Shown piece after piece: positions 1-11,164 of a DNA stretch of 64,000 bases (its first letter is position 1; every line of letters starts with the position of its first letter). Origin of the DNA: Zea mays (lineage: Eukaryota > Streptophyta > Magnoliopsida > Poales > Poaceae). The stretch is taken from the NCBI RefSeq assembly GCF_902167145.1, contig NC_050104.1:96235849-96299848 (forward strand), given 5' to 3'. The notes beneath the pieces are model-generated. The model was not told the origin of the DNA. It saw nothing but the letters and a program-made list of their open reading frames with translations, and did not search any database. The position numbers and the translations under genes are program-made.

Positions 1-196
1 CTCGGGCGAGACGGAAGTCTCTCGAGGTCGGCTGCCCTTGGCCGAGGCTAGGCTCGGGTGAAGCGTGATCGAGTCACTCGTGTGGACTGATCCCTGACTT
101 AATCGTACCCATCAGGCCTTTGCAGCTTTATGCTGATGGGGGTTACCAGCTGAGAATTAGGCGTCTTGAGGGTACCCCTAATTATGGTCCCCGACA
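1..196 (-). repeat. Partial 3' LTR of Huck-like element
   Basis: This segment matches 11715-11909 almost base for base and ends in CCCCGACA, which is the reverse complement of an LTR start TGTCGGGG. The segment just right of it is G-rich when read on the minus strand, as expected for a polypurine tract. The rest of the LTR lies left of the window. Confidence 0.92.
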
Positions 197-212
197 GTAG
201 CCCCCGAGCCTC
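197..212 (-). promoter_or_regulatory. Polypurine tract of Huck-like element
   Basis: Read on the minus strand the bases are a G-rich run ending GGGGGCTAC directly before the 3' LTR start. This is the position where plus-strand DNA synthesis is primed in LTR retrotransposons. Confidence 0.7.
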
Positions 213-925
213 GAAGGGAGTGTTAGCACTCGCTTGGAGGCTTTCGTCGCACTTTTTTGCAAGGGGACCAGCCTTTCTCGGTTGCATTTTGTTCCGGTGG
301 GTGCGCGCGAGCGCACCCGCCGGGTGTAGCCCCCGAGGCCTCGGAGGAGTGGTTACACTCCTTCGAGGTCTTAATACCTTGCGTAATGCTTCGGCTGGTC
401 TGGTCGTTCCCTCATGCGAACTGGCCGTAGCCCGGGTGCACGGTCGGGACCCAAGCTCTCGGGCTGGTATGTTGACGCTGTCAACGGTTTGGCCGGAGCC
501 GGTTTTTGCGAGAGCAGCCCCCGAGCCTCTGCACAGGGCGAGAGGACGATCAAGGACAGACTCGACTTTTTACATACACCCCTACGTCGCCTTTCCGCAA
601 GGAGGAGGGGGGAGTGCGCCATGTTACCCTCGATGGGCACCGAACATGGTGTCTCCGGTGAGCTGCAAGCGGGTAATCCGAGTGGGCGTCCGTGCCCCGT
701 TCGTTGGGGGTCGGCTAGGGGCCCAGAGGCACGCCCAAAAGTACCTGCGGGTGATTTGCCGGACCCGGTCCCCTGGCGACGGGGTCCGAGGGCTCGATGC
801 CTCCCTCCGATGGGATTCCGTTACAAGATCGTTCCCGCTGGTCTCGGAAATGTCCTAGGGTACCTCGGGAGCGCAGCCCGAGCCTCGGTTATGTATCGAA
901 CGTACCCCTGGTCATCCCTCGCTCG

Positions 926-1131
926 GTGTCTGAGGCGACTGTGAACCCTTCGGGGGCCAGCCTTCGAACCCCTGATCAGTAATGGGCGCGGAGCCCGAGT
1001 AGCCTGAGGCGGCCATGGAGCCCTTCGGGGGGCTGGCCTTCGAACCCCTGACCAGTAGTGGGTGTCGGGCCCACGCGATCTGAGGCGACTGTTGAACCCT
1101 TCGGAGGGCCAGTCTTCGAACCCCTGATCAG
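926..1131. repeat. Degenerate tandem repeat, about 76-bp period
   Basis: Three consecutive copies begin near 928, 1004 and 1080. Each has TGAGGCG..., then CCCTTCGG..., then TTCGAACCCCTGA(T/C)CAGTA. The copies differ by substitutions and small gaps. The repeat sits in the Huck-like 3' non-coding region. Confidence 0.75.
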
Positions 1132-2677
1132 TAGGGGGGCTCGGAGCCTGGTTCCTTCGCGGAAAAGGATCCTTTTCGGGGTATCCCCCTTTCCCGGTCC
1201 CTGTTGCAAGAGATAGAGAAAGAGGAAAAAGGAAAAGGAAACGAAATCGAACGACGTGGCGTACCTCTTTTTGACGCGGTTATTACGGCGAAGGTGAAGC
1301 GTCGCGCGCTTCTCCCGCCAGAGGCGCCGCGTGTCCCGCCGCGGAGTTAATGCGACGGGGCGAGTGGTTGGCGGGGTGGCTGTTACGCGTGCGCGATTCG
1401 TTCGAGGAACGGGTCACGGGCGCACCGTCTTCACGCCGTGGGAGGAGGCTCTCTTGCTGCCCCAGGATGAGACGTGAGCCTGGCTGACGACGTGACTGCT
1501 GCGCCCGCCCGCCTGCCACCGCCATTACTGCTGGCCCACTTTCAGTCGCTTTGACCAACACGCCAGGCTAGCGCTGCTGGGTCGCCTCGAGTCGCGGCAT
1601 AGGCTCCGCAATCGAAGAGGCGCGACGGTGGCGCAAGTGGCGGTGCGGTGGCTTGCATGCAGCAACTGGCGCGCCGGTTGCTTGACGCGTGGGCCTGGGC
1701 TTCCAAGCTGGCGTGTCAGAAGTCGGAGAAGCGCATTCACCTGGCACGGTTGCATGCCGTCTGCATGGCTGCCCGCCCCTTCCGCCCGTTGGTCTGGGAA
1801 AAAGTGGGGGGTCGCTTGTAACCGCTGGACAGTCGTGCGCACCACGCGCGGCGGTTTGGCTTCTTCTGCCCTGAGCTGGTTTGCATGACATGCGGGACCT
1901 AGCCCCCGAGTCGCAGGGGAGGGCCTTGGAGCGTGTTGGAGAAGACTCAGCCCGCGGCGTCTGGGGGCGCACGTAGGGAGAGTTGCCTTTAAAAGGAGGG
2001 AGACTCCTTTCGGAAGGCAACCATGTCTTCTTCCTCCCTTATGCGTCGTGTCTTTCCATCTTCCAAGCCCCCGGATGGGGGGTATCCGCCGCCTTTCCGC
2101 CTCCTCGTTGGAGGAACGCAACCCCGTGGGAGTTGGTACCTCTCAGCCATCGTTCGGCTTCAAGGATTTTCATCATGCAGCCCGGCTGCTCCCCTCCACC
2201 GGCGGTCACCCGAGATGGTGACCTCCGGCTTGATGGTGGGGGAAAGCGAGTCGGGCTGCGGCCTCTGCCCCTCCCTCAGCCTCAAGGATTTTCATCACCA
2301 GGGCTGGGGAGGGGAGTGCGCCGAGTTGAGGTCAGCCCCCGTGTGGGCGGCGGCCCGCTCCTTCACTCAGTGATGGGGGGGAGGAGCGGTTGTTGTCCGT
2401 GGCTAGAACGAGCGGCGGCGAGCCGCTCGTCAGTCTTCTGTTGCTCCGTAGGCCTTCCCCATGGAGTGGGGTCGTTCGTACCTGCGGAGGGGGAACCGGA
2501 GTTCCGTTCGTAATGGCACTTCGAATGCCAGTGTGTTTGTTCATTGTGGCTGTCGAGGCCTGAACATATATGTAATTTTGGCACGGAGCCGTGTTTTTTC
2601 TTCATTTTCGAGCACTAAGTCTCGCCTGTTGATTATCTGAACCGCTTTACCAAGCATGAGTCGCCCCGTGTCAAGGT

Positions 2678-3551
2678 GACGAATGAGGTATCCGTATCCC
2701 GGAGGCGTGGGAATCCCTCGGCTCGATCGGCCTTGTTGTCTGGGGCTCCTCTAGCTTAGTTAAAGAGACCCCTCGGCCGCCCTTCGATGAGCCGAGGCCA
2801 GGGGTAGCGATATCAGTATGAACAGAGGCGGAGTTGGCTCGAGAATGGGAACCTGGTTGGCCGGAGCCTAGCCGTGTTGTCCGTCAGCGGAGCCGACGCC
2901 AAAGTCGATCCGCCGAGGCCTCGGGTCGGGCTGGCGCCCTTGGAAGCCGGTTGGCCGAGGCCCCAGGGGTAACCGGCCGAGCCGCCTGCTCGGGCCGGAT
3001 TCCCGGAGGGGTCCCTGGACCGCGCCGCCGTCCGAGGCTGGGTCGGACATAGCTGAAGACGTCGTCGATGCCGAGGGTGCTACGGCTCCCTTCAGCGTGA
3101 AGACCCGAGCCTGCAGGATCAGATCGTCTTGTAGCGTGTGCCCTCTGCGGCCGCCGAGGCCAGAAAACACACCCTCGCCGTGCTTGCGAAGCTGCGTCTT
3201 TTTTCCCCTTGTTTCGAGCATCTGGACTCTGTCGGTAACAGGGATGTTTGTGTGAGCGAGAGTTACTTCTCGCGGAAGGGACGAGTGAGGTATCCGTATC
3301 CCAGAGGCGTGGGAATCCCTCGGCTCGGTCGGCCTTGCCACTTACGCGTACTTTCACCCGTCCATGAGGCCCTGTCCCCGACTTAGTCGAGAAAGCTTGA
3401 AGGACTGCTTCGGCAGGAGAGCTTCCGAGCGTGAAGACTTGTTCGGTCCACGGAGTCGCTTTATCCGAGCGTGAGTTACTTATCGCAGAAGGTGATGAGT
3501 GAGGTATCCGTATCCCGGAGGCGTAGGAGTCCCTCGGCTCGGTCAGCCTTG
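2678..3551. repeat. Three dispersed copies of a 58-bp motif
   Basis: Copies at 2678-2735, 3280-3337 and 3494-3551 share GAGGTATCCGTATCCC, GGCGT and CCCTCGGCTCG. The last two copies also share upstream bases (GAGTTACTT, then a CGC-rich stretch) and lie 214 bp apart. They are in the non-coding 3' region of the Huck-like element. No function is evident. Confidence 0.75.
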
Positions 3552-3782
3552 GCTGCTTACGTGTACTCCGTCGTTTCCAGGATCCGCTTTCCGAAGTAGT
3601 CAAGAAGCACGAGAGTAATCCTGCTAGAAAGAGATCCTTTTTCGAGGAAAAATTCGACGCAGAGGGGGTCTCTCCCCTTTTAGCCCCCGAGGGAGGGTCG
3701 GGCTTTGCCGGGGCTAGGCCGACCCTTCCTTGACGACTAAACTTTGCGTAGGTGCGAGATATATGAACAACTTGGAAACATC

Positions 3783-5561
3783 TTAAGGGTAGAAGCGACG
3801 TAGCTGTTTGATGTTCCAGGCGTTGCCGTAGATCTCGCCTTGATTGTTGGCCAGCTTGTATGTTCCGGGCTTCAGAACTTTGGCGATGACGAATGGCCCC
3901 TTCCCAGGGGGGCGTGAGCTTGTGCCTCCCTCGGGCGTCTTGCCGCAGCCGAAGCACCAGATCGCCCACCTGGAGGTCTCGGGACCGGACCCCTCGGGCG
4001 TGGTAGCGTCGCAGGGACTGCTGGTACCGCGCCGAGTGTAGTAAGGCCCTGTCCCGAGCCTCCTCCAGCTGGTCCAGCGATTCTTCTCGGCTAGCTTGGT
4101 TGCTTTGATCGGTGTAGGCCCTCGTCCTCGGGGAGCCGTATTCCAGGTCAGTGGGCAAGATAGCTTCAGCCCCGTAGACCAGGAAAAACGGTGTGAAACC
4201 CGTGGCGCGACTCGGCGTCGTCCTTAGGCTCCAGACCACCGAGGGGAGTTCCTTCATCCACCGCTTGCCGAACTTGTTGAGGTCGTTGTAGATCCGAGGC
4301 TTGAGCCCTTGTAGAATCATGCCGTTGGCACGCTCTACTTGCCCATTCGACATGGGATGAGCCACGGCGGCCCAGTCCACCCGGATATGGTGATCCTCGC
4401 AAAAATCCAAGAATTTTTTGCCGGTGAACTGGGTGCCGTTGTCGGTGATGATGGAGTTCGGGACCCCGAAGCGATGGATGATGTTGGTGAAGAACGCCAC
4501 CGCCTGCTCGGACCTGATGCTGTTCAGAGGTCGGACCTCGATCCACTTGGAGAATTTGTCGATGGCGACCAGCAGGTGCGTGTAGCCCCCGGGCGCCTTC
4601 TGCAAGGGACCGACGAGGTCCAGACCCCATACGGCGAAGGGCCAGGTGATGGGTATCGTCTGCAGAGCCTGAGCGGGCAGGTGGGTCTGCTTCGCATAGA
4701 ATTGGCACCCTTCGCAGGTGCGGACAATTCTAGTGGCGTCAGCCACCGCCGTTGGCCAGTAGAAGCCTTGCCGGAAAGCATTCCCGACAAGGGCTCGGGG
4801 CGCCGCGTGGTGGCCACAAGCCCCCGAGTGTATTTCTTGCAGCAGTTCCCGACCTTCGGCGATGGAGATGCATCGCTGGAGGATGCCCGAGGGGCTGCGA
4901 TGGTAGAGCTCCTCTTCATCGCCCAGCAAGACGAACGACTTGGCGCGTCGCGCTACCCGCCGAGCCTCGACTTGGTCGGGGGGTAGCTCTCCTCGACGGA
5001 GATATTGCAGGTACGGGGCCTGCCAATCTCGATCAGGCGTGGCCCCGCTCTGCTCTTCCTCGACGTCCAGTGCCTCGCCCCCGGGGGCCGAGGGTACCTC
5101 GGGCTGAGCCGAGGGTGCCTCGGGCCGAGCTGAGGGCGCCTCGGCTTGAGCCGAGGGTGCCTCGGGCTCGGGCACGTCGTCGATCTTGACAGAGGGTCGA
5201 TGCAGATCCCGGGAGAAGACGTCCGGGGGGACCGTCGTTCGCCTCGAGGCTATTTTAGCCAGCTCGTCTGCGGTTTCGTTGTAGCGCCGAGCGATGTGGT
5301 TGAGCTCGAGCCCGAAGAACTTGTCTTCCAGGCGCCGAACCTCGTCGCAGTAGGCCTCCATCTTCGGGTCGCGGCAGTGGGAGTTCTTCATGACTTGGTC
5401 GATGACGAGCTGCGAATCACCACGGGCGTCGAGGCGTCTGACCCCTAGCTCGATGGCGATCCGCAACCCGTTGACCAGAGCTTCGTACTCGGCCACATTG
5501 TTGGACGCCGGGAAATGGAGGCGCGGCACGTAGCGCAGGTGCTTTCCAAGGGGCGAGATGA
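3783..5561 (-). pseudogene. Huck-like pol, distal RNase H and integrase (broken)
   Basis: The frame opens in the middle of RNase H ([11 protein letters not shown] region near 5500). It runs through a Pro/Glu/Ala-rich linker with repeated EAPSA units, the integrase zinc region (H-H then CEGC near 4700), and the catalytic core with Asp in WGLDLVG, Asp in ITDNGTQF and Glu in GQVERANG. A 1-nt insertion in a G run near 3896-3902 shifts the frame before the integrase C-terminus; the normal end is the TAA at 3783-3785. The frame that stays open beyond this point to 2884 is out of register and not pol. A 1-nt deletion in a T run near 5561 separates it from the upstream RT frame. The enzyme would insert element cDNA into the genome; this copy cannot make it whole. 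Confidence 0.88.
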
Positions 5562-7052
5562 AAGCAGGCCTGCGCCGGCTCCTGTCTTCATCAGCGACCC
5601 GTCGAAAAACATGGTCCAGAGCTCCGGTTGGATCGGAGCCGTCGGCAACTGGGTGTCAACCCATTCGGCCACGAAGTCCGCCAACACCTGGGACTTGATG
5701 GCCTTCCAAGGGGCGAACGAGATCGTTTCGCCCATGATTTCCACCGCCCACTTTGCGATCCTGCCCGAGGCCTCTCGGCACTGGATGATCTCCCCCAGGG
5801 GGAAGGATGACACCACAGTTACCGGATGAGACTCGAAGTAGTGTCGCAGCTTCCGCCTTGTCAGGATCACAGCATATAGCAGCTTTTGAACTTGGGGGTA
5901 GCGGATCTTGGTCTCGGACAGCACTTCGCTGACGAAGTAGACCGGCCTCTGAACGGGCAATGCATGCCCTTCCTCTTGCCTCTCGACCACAATCGCGGCG
6001 CTAACCACCTGAGTGGTCGCGGCGACGTAGACCAAGAGGGCTTCTCCAACCGCCGGGGGCACCAAGACAGGCGCCTTCGTAAGGAGCGCCTTCAGGTTGC
6101 CGAGGGCTTCCTCGGCCTCAGGGGTCCAAGCGAAACACTCGGCCTTCCTTAAGAGGTGGTACAGAGGCAGACCTCTTTCGCCGAGGCGTGAGATGAAGCG
6201 GCTCAGGGCCGCGAGGCATCCCATGACCCTCTGTACACCTTTTAAGTCCTTGATGGGCCCCATGCTGGTGATGGCCGCGATCTTCTCCGGGTTGGCTTCA
6301 ATGCCTCGCTCGGAGACGATGAACCCTAGGAGCATGCCTCGGGGCACCCCGAAGACACACTTCTCAGGATTGAGCTTGACTCCTTTCGCCTTGAGACATC
6401 GGAATGTCACTTCAAGGTCGGAGAGGAGGTCGGAAGCCTTCCTTGTCTTGACTACGATGTCATCGACGTAGGCCTCGACTGTGCGACCGATGTGTTCGCC
6501 GAACACATGGTTCATGCACCGCTGGTACGTCGCGCCCGCATTCCTCAAACCGAACGGCATGGTGACATAGCAGTACATGCCGAACGGCGTGATGAAAGAA
6601 GTCGCGAGCTGGTCGGACTCTTTCATCCGGATCTGGTGATACCCTGAGTAGGCATCGAGGAAGGACAGGGTTTCGCACCCAGCGGTGGAATCCACGATTT
6701 GATCGATGCGGGGCAGAGGGTAGGGAACCTTCGGACATGCTTTGTTGAGACCAGTGTAGTCTACACACATCCGCCATTTCCCCCCTTTCTTCCTCACAAG
6801 CACAGGGTTGGCGAGCCATTCGGGATGGAATACCTCTTTGATGAACCCTGCTGCCATTAGCTTGTGGATATCTTCGCCAATCACTCTGCGCTTCTCCTCG
6901 TCGAATCGGCGCAGAGACTGCCTGACGGGTCGGGCTCCGGCCCGAATATCCAGCGAGTGCTCGGCGACATCCCTCGGTATGCCGGGCATGTCCGAGGGAC
7001 TCCACGCAAAGACGTCGGCGTTTGCACGGAGAAAGTCGACGAGCACTGCTTC
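5445..7052 (-). pseudogene. Huck-like pol, reverse transcriptase and proximal RNase H
   Basis: This stretch carries the Ty3/gypsy reverse transcriptase. The conserved [24 protein letters not shown] and catalytic YVDD motifs lie in order, followed by the connection region and the first RNase H Asp (FFDGS near 5590). It is in the same frame as the upstream protease part but is preceded by an in-frame TAG at 7053-7055. Near 5561 a T run is one base short, so the end of this frame (to 5445) is out of register. The stop is one C-to-T change from a sense codon. Confidence 0.9.
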
Positions 7053-7055
7053 CTA

Positions 7056-8192
7056 TTTGGGGTCGAGCCCGGAACCAATCCGGACCTGCTTGGTGGTGTC
7101 GCCACTGGGGTCAAGAGGGACGGCCTTAACCGTCTCTGCTGGCTCGAAGTTGCCGGCACGGCACTTCACGTCTGGCACCTCCTTGGAGAGGTTCTCCAGG
7201 TCGGCGATGAGGGCCTCGGACTCGGCGAGGGCCTCGGCATACTCCACGCACTCCACGTCGCATTCGAACGCGTGTTTGTACGTGGGGCCGACGGTGATGA
7301 CCCCGTTGGGGCCCGGCATCTTGAGCTTCAGGTAGGTGTAGTTGGGGACGGCCATGAACTTCGCGTAACATGGCCTCCCTAGTACGGCGTGGTAGGTTCC
7401 TTGGAACCCGACCACCTCGAACGTCAGGGTCTCCCTTCAGAAGTTGGAGGGCGTCCCGAAGCAGATGGGGAGGTCGAGTCGCCCGAGGGGCTGGACGCGC
7501 TTCCCAGGGATGATCCCGTGGAAGGGCGCAGCGCCTGCTCGGACGGAGGACAGATCGATGCGCAGGAGCTTGAGGGTCTCGGCGTAGATGATGTTGAGGC
7601 AGCTGCCCCCATCCATCAGGACCTTGGTGAGCCTGACATTGCCGACAACGGGGTCGACGACGAGCGGGTATTTCCCCGGGCTCGGCACATGGTCGGGGTG
7701 GTCGGCCTGGTCGAAGGTGATGGGCTTGTCGGACCAGTCTAGGTAGACTGGCGCCGCCACCTTCACCGAGCAGACCTCCCGGCGCTCTTGCTTGCGATGC
7801 CGAGCCGAGGCATTCGCCGCATGCCCTCCATAGATCATGAAACAGTCGCGAACCTCGGGGAACTCTCCTGCTTGGTGATCTTCGTTCTTGTCGTCGTCGC
7901 GGGCCCTGCCACCCTCGGCGGGTGGCCCGGCCCTGTGGAAGTGACGCCGAAGCATAACGCACTCCTCGAGGGTGTGCTTGACGGGCCCCTGATGGTAGGG
8001 GCACGGCTCCTTGAGCATCTTGTCGAAGAGGTTTGCACCTCCAGGGGGCTTCCGAGGGTTCTTGTACTCGGCGGCGGCGACAAGGTCCGCGTCAGCGGCG
8101 TCGCGTTTCGATTGCGACTTCTTCTTGCCTTTCTTCTTGGCGCCGCGCGGAGTAGACGCCTCGGGAGCCTCTTCCGATGGGCGGCCCTGGGG
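7056..8192 (-). pseudogene. Huck-like gag C-terminus and protease region (broken)
   Basis: This continues the gag frame after an in-frame TAG at 8193-8195. It starts with a basic Lys/Arg-rich stretch and a zinc-knuckle-like motif C-x2-H-x5-H-x4-C (near 8002-7955). A retropepsin-like active site MDGGSCLNI follows near 7605. Another in-frame stop, TGA at 7437-7439, lies just after the protease core, and the frame then resumes (FQGTYHAVLGRP) to the TAG at 7053-7055. All three stops are single C-to-T changes from sense codons on the coding strand. Confidence 0.82.
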
Positions 8193-10301
8193 CTACTTGT
8201 CCTTTCGGAAGATAGCCTCGACCGCCTCCTGGCCAGAGGCGAACTTGGTGGCGATGTCCATCAGCTCGCTCGCCCTGGTGGGGGTCTTGCGACCCAGCTT
8301 GCTCACCAGGTCGCGGCAAGTGGTGCCGGCGAGGAACGCGCTGATGACATCCGAGTCGGTGATGTTGGGTAGCTCGGTGCGCTGCTTCGAGAATCGCCGG
8401 ATGTAGTCCCGGAGCGACTCCCCCGGCTGTTGCCGGCAGCTTCGAAGGTCCCAGGAATTCCCGGGGCGCACGTATGTGCCCTGGAAATTCCCAGCGAAGG
8501 CTTGGACCAAGTCGTCCCAGTTGGAGATCTGCCCCGGAGGCAGGTGCTCCAACCAGGCGCGAGCAGTGTCGGAGAGGAACAGGGGGAGGTTACGGATGAT
8601 GAGGTTGTCGTCGTCCGTCCCACCCAGTTGGCAGGCAAGGCGGTAGTCCGCGAGCCACAGTTCCGGTCTCGTTTCCCCCGAGTACTTCGTGATAGTAGTC
8701 GGGGGTCGGAACCGGGTCGGGAATGGCGCCCGTCGGATGGCCCGACTGAAGGCCTGCGGACCGGGTGGTTCGGGCGAGGGACTCCGATCCTCCCCGCTGT
8801 CGTAGCGCCCCCCACGCCTGGGGTGGTAGCCTCGGCGCACCCTTTCGTCGAGGTGGGCCCGACGGTCGCGTCGATGGTGCTCGTTGCCGAGGTGGCCCGG
8901 GGCCGCAGGCGCGGTGTTGCGCGTGCGCCCGGTGTAGACCGAGGCTTCCCGCATGAATCGGGAAGTCGCGGCATGAGGTTCCGAGGGATATCCTTGCCTT
9001 CGGGAGGCAGTGCTCTCGGCCCGTCGGGCCGCAGCGCCTTCCAGGAGATTCTTGAGCTCTCCCTGGATTCGCCGACCCTCGGTGGTTGATGGCTCCGGCA
9101 TCGCGCGGAGGAGCATCGCTGCGGCTGCCAGGTTCAGACCAACCCCGCGGGATGCGGGCGGCGGCCTGACCCTGACATCGTTGGCGACGCGGTGCTGGAG
9201 ACCTTGGGGCAGGTGACGTATTTCTCCGGCCAGGGGTTGGTCCGCCCATACCTGCCCGACGTCCCGACGGATCGGCTCAAGCGCTCCTGTTCCCTCGTTG
9301 AGCCTGGCCTGCGCCTCGCGGACTTGCTCGAGTTGTGGGTCGTAACCCCCCGCCGGAGCGGGGACCACAGCTAGCTCCCGTGGGATGTCGGCGCGAGGCA
9401 CCGGCCTAGGAAGATCACCGTCCTCCGGCATGCCGAGACAGTTGCCTTCGGAGGGATCCCCTAGCTCGATGTGGAAACATTCGCGGCTTGGGCCGCAGCT
9501 CTCGTCGCCAAGGCTGCGGCTTCCGTCGGAACAGTCGGATAGGCAGTAGTCACATGCGGTCATGAAGTCCCGCATGGCACTGGGGTTGCCAAGTCCGGAG
9601 AAATCCCAACAGACGCTGGGGTCGTCATCTTCCTCGGACCCAGAGGGCCCGTAGGTCGAGACGTCCGTCAGCCGGTCCCAAGGCGACCGTATACGAAACC
9701 CCAGTGGGGTTGCACTCGCCTCAATGAGAGCGCCCGCCAAAGCGAGGTCGTTTGGCGGGTTGAGGCCGAGTCGAAATGACGTAAGATGGGAGTTAGTCGG
9801 TACCTTTTGGTCGACGAGGAGCGACGTAGTCGCATCGGGGACTGGTTGCACCGTCATCTCAGGTACGAGGGCGACGTCCTGCAGGCTTTCCGCGAGCGCG
9901 CCGGCGTCGTCTTCTTGCTCGGGGTCAGCGTGTCGCGGGGGGACGGCGCTTGCCTTCGTCTTGAACGCGAGGTCGACGTCCGGCGTGCCTTCCGTCGGGG
10001 CGTCGGGAGCGTCGATTCGCTCGACGGCCAACGAAGCGCGGCCTCCCGCTTGGCCTTGATGGCCCCGGCTCCTCCTCCGTTGACGGGGGAGAGAACGGAG
10101 CGAGCTCGAATGTTGTTCTTCCACCACGCGGGGAAGGTGTCGTCGATTCCGCCGCCGGCGAGCGGGTTGTCGGCCGCCATTGTCGTTGTCGCGCGGCGGT
10201 GGAAGAAGTATCATGTCGTAGCTGCCGTCGAAGGACATGAACTCAAGAGTCCCGAAACGAAGCACCGCCCCGGGCCGGAGAGGTTGCTGGAGATTGCCCA
10301 T
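8193..10301 (-). CDS. Huck-like Gag, N-terminal part, ended by premature TAG
   Basis: The start is taken at the Met at 10301, 41 nt inside the PBS (MGNLQQ...). The longer open frame that begins at 10391 lies in the LTR and crosses the PBS. The protein has an acidic and Arg-rich N-terminal half of low complexity, then a retrotransposon gag domain in its last 150 residues, with conserved ARAWLEHLP, WDDLVQAF, GESLRDYIRRF and DVISAFLAG motifs. Gag forms the particle that packages element RNA. It ends at a TAG that is one C-to-T change from a sense codon; the same frame carries on downstream into the zinc-knuckle and protease region, so gag and pol were one frame in the ancestor. Confidence 0.85.
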   Translation of the reverse strand: MGNLQQPLRPGAVLRFGTLEFMSFDGSYDMILLPPPRDNDNGGRQPARRRRNRRHLPRVVEEQHSSSLRSLPRQRRRSRGHQGQAGGRASLAVERIDAPDAPTEGTPDVDLAFKTKASAVPPRHADPEQEDDAGALAESLQDVALVPEMTVQPVPDATTSLLVDQKVPTNSHLTSFRLGLNPPNDLALAGALIEASATPLGFRIRSPWDRLTDVSTYGPSGSEEDDDPSVCWDFSGLGNPSAMRDFMTACDYCLSDCSDGSRSLGDESCGPSRECFHIELGDPSEGNCLGMPEDGDLPRPVPRADIPRELAVVPAPAGGYDPQLEQVREAQARLNEGTGALEPIRRDVGQVWADQPLAGEIRHLPQGLQHRVANDVRVRPPPASRGVGLNLAAAAMLLRAMPEPSTTEGRRIQGELKNLLEGAAARRAESTASRRQGYPSEPHAATSRFMREASVYTGRTRNTAPAAPGHLGNEHHRRDRRAHLDERVRRGYHPRRGGRYDSGEDRSPSPEPPGPQAFSRAIRRAPFPTRFRPPTTITKYSGETRPELWLADYRLACQLGGTDDDNLIIRNLPLFLSDTARAWLEHLPPGQISNWDDLVQAFAGNFQGTYVRPGNSWDLRSCRQQPGESLRDYIRRFSKQRTELPNITDSDVISAFLAGTTCRDLVSKLGRKTPTRASELMDIATKFASGQEAVEAIFRKDK

Positions 10302-10341
10302 CTGGAGCTTGACGGGGAGCTGTTCGTCAGCACGCAGCAGG

Positions 10342-10359
10342 CCCCTACCTGGCGCGCCA
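10342..10359 (-). promoter_or_regulatory. Primer-binding site of Huck-like element
   Basis: On the minus strand TGGCGCGCCAGGTAGGGG lies two bases inside the 5' LTR end. It starts with TGG, the complement of a tRNA CCA tail. I did not identify the tRNA. Confidence 0.75.
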
Positions 10360-10665
10360 ACTGTCGGCGTTTCGAGACAGGGGGGTCCCAAAGCCGATGA
10401 GTGAGTGTGCTGCGTGCCCCAGCCCAGATGGGTCGAGCGCGTGGGCGAGCGCGAAGGGGGGAGAGGCGAGGTGGCCGGAGTCGAGCGTGAGAGAGGTGGA
10501 AGTCCCGCGGCCTTCGTGTTCGTCCCGCGCCCAGGTCGGGTGCGCTTGCAGTAGGGGGGTTACAAGCGTCCACGCGGGTGAGGGAAGCGAGCGGCCCCAA
10601 GAGAGCGCCTGTCCCGTCCTCGGTCCCGCGCGGCCAACCTTCTCTAAGAAGGCCCTGGTCCTCCC

Positions 10666-10674
10666 TTTTATAGT
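10666..10674 (-). promoter_or_regulatory. TATA box in Huck-like 5' LTR
   Basis: The minus strand reads CTATAAAAG followed by GGAGGACC. It lies about 305 bp before the LTR inner end, which is a normal place for an LTR promoter. Confidence 0.7.
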
Positions 10675-11164
10675 CGTAAGGAGAGGATCCAGGTGTACAA
10701 TGGGGGGTGTAGCAGAGTGCTACGTGTCTAGCAGAGAGAGAGCTAGCGCCCTAGGTACATGCCAATGTGGCAGCCGGAGAGGTCTTGGCACCTTGCTGGC
10801 GTGATGTCGTGGCTGTCGGAGATGCGACGGAGCCTGGCGGAGGGACAGCTGTTGGAGCGGTCGAGTCCTTGCTGACGTCGCCCTGCTTCCGTAAGAGAGC
10901 TGGGGGCCGCCGTCGTCACAGAGCTTGTGGAGCGCCATCATTGCCCATCCGGCGGAGCTGGCCGGATGGGACGCCGGTCTTGTTCTCCGTGACCCGAGTC
11001 GATTCGGGGTAGGACGATGATGACGCTTCCTGTTGACGTGGCGGGTCTGTGCCCTAGGCGGGGTGACATGGGGGCTCCTCCGAAGCCGAGGTTGAGTCTG
11101 TCTTCTGTTGCCGAGGCCGAGTCCGAGCCATGGGGTCGGGCGAGGCGGAGGTCGTTTGGCCGAG

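Larger units (their letters stand above)
197..3782 (-). other. 3' non-coding region of Huck-like element with internal repeats
   Basis: About 3.6 kb lies between the pol stop (TAA at 3783-3785) and the 3' LTR. I find no convincing coding domain in it. It is GC-rich, carries repeated stretches (see 926-1131 and 2678-3551), and gives several spurious open frames on both strands because of its composition. Long 3' non-coding regions are known in several maize gypsy families. Confidence 0.7.

Noticed and set aside
166..2605. Several overlapping open frames of 80-230 codons
   Set aside because: GC-rich non-coding 3' region of the Huck-like element. Frames overlap on both strands and show no domain.
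2884..3895. C-terminal part of the 881-codon pol frame
   Set aside because: It follows a 1-nt insertion near 3896-3902. The text loses all similarity to integrase and reads through the true stop at 3783-3785 into repeats.
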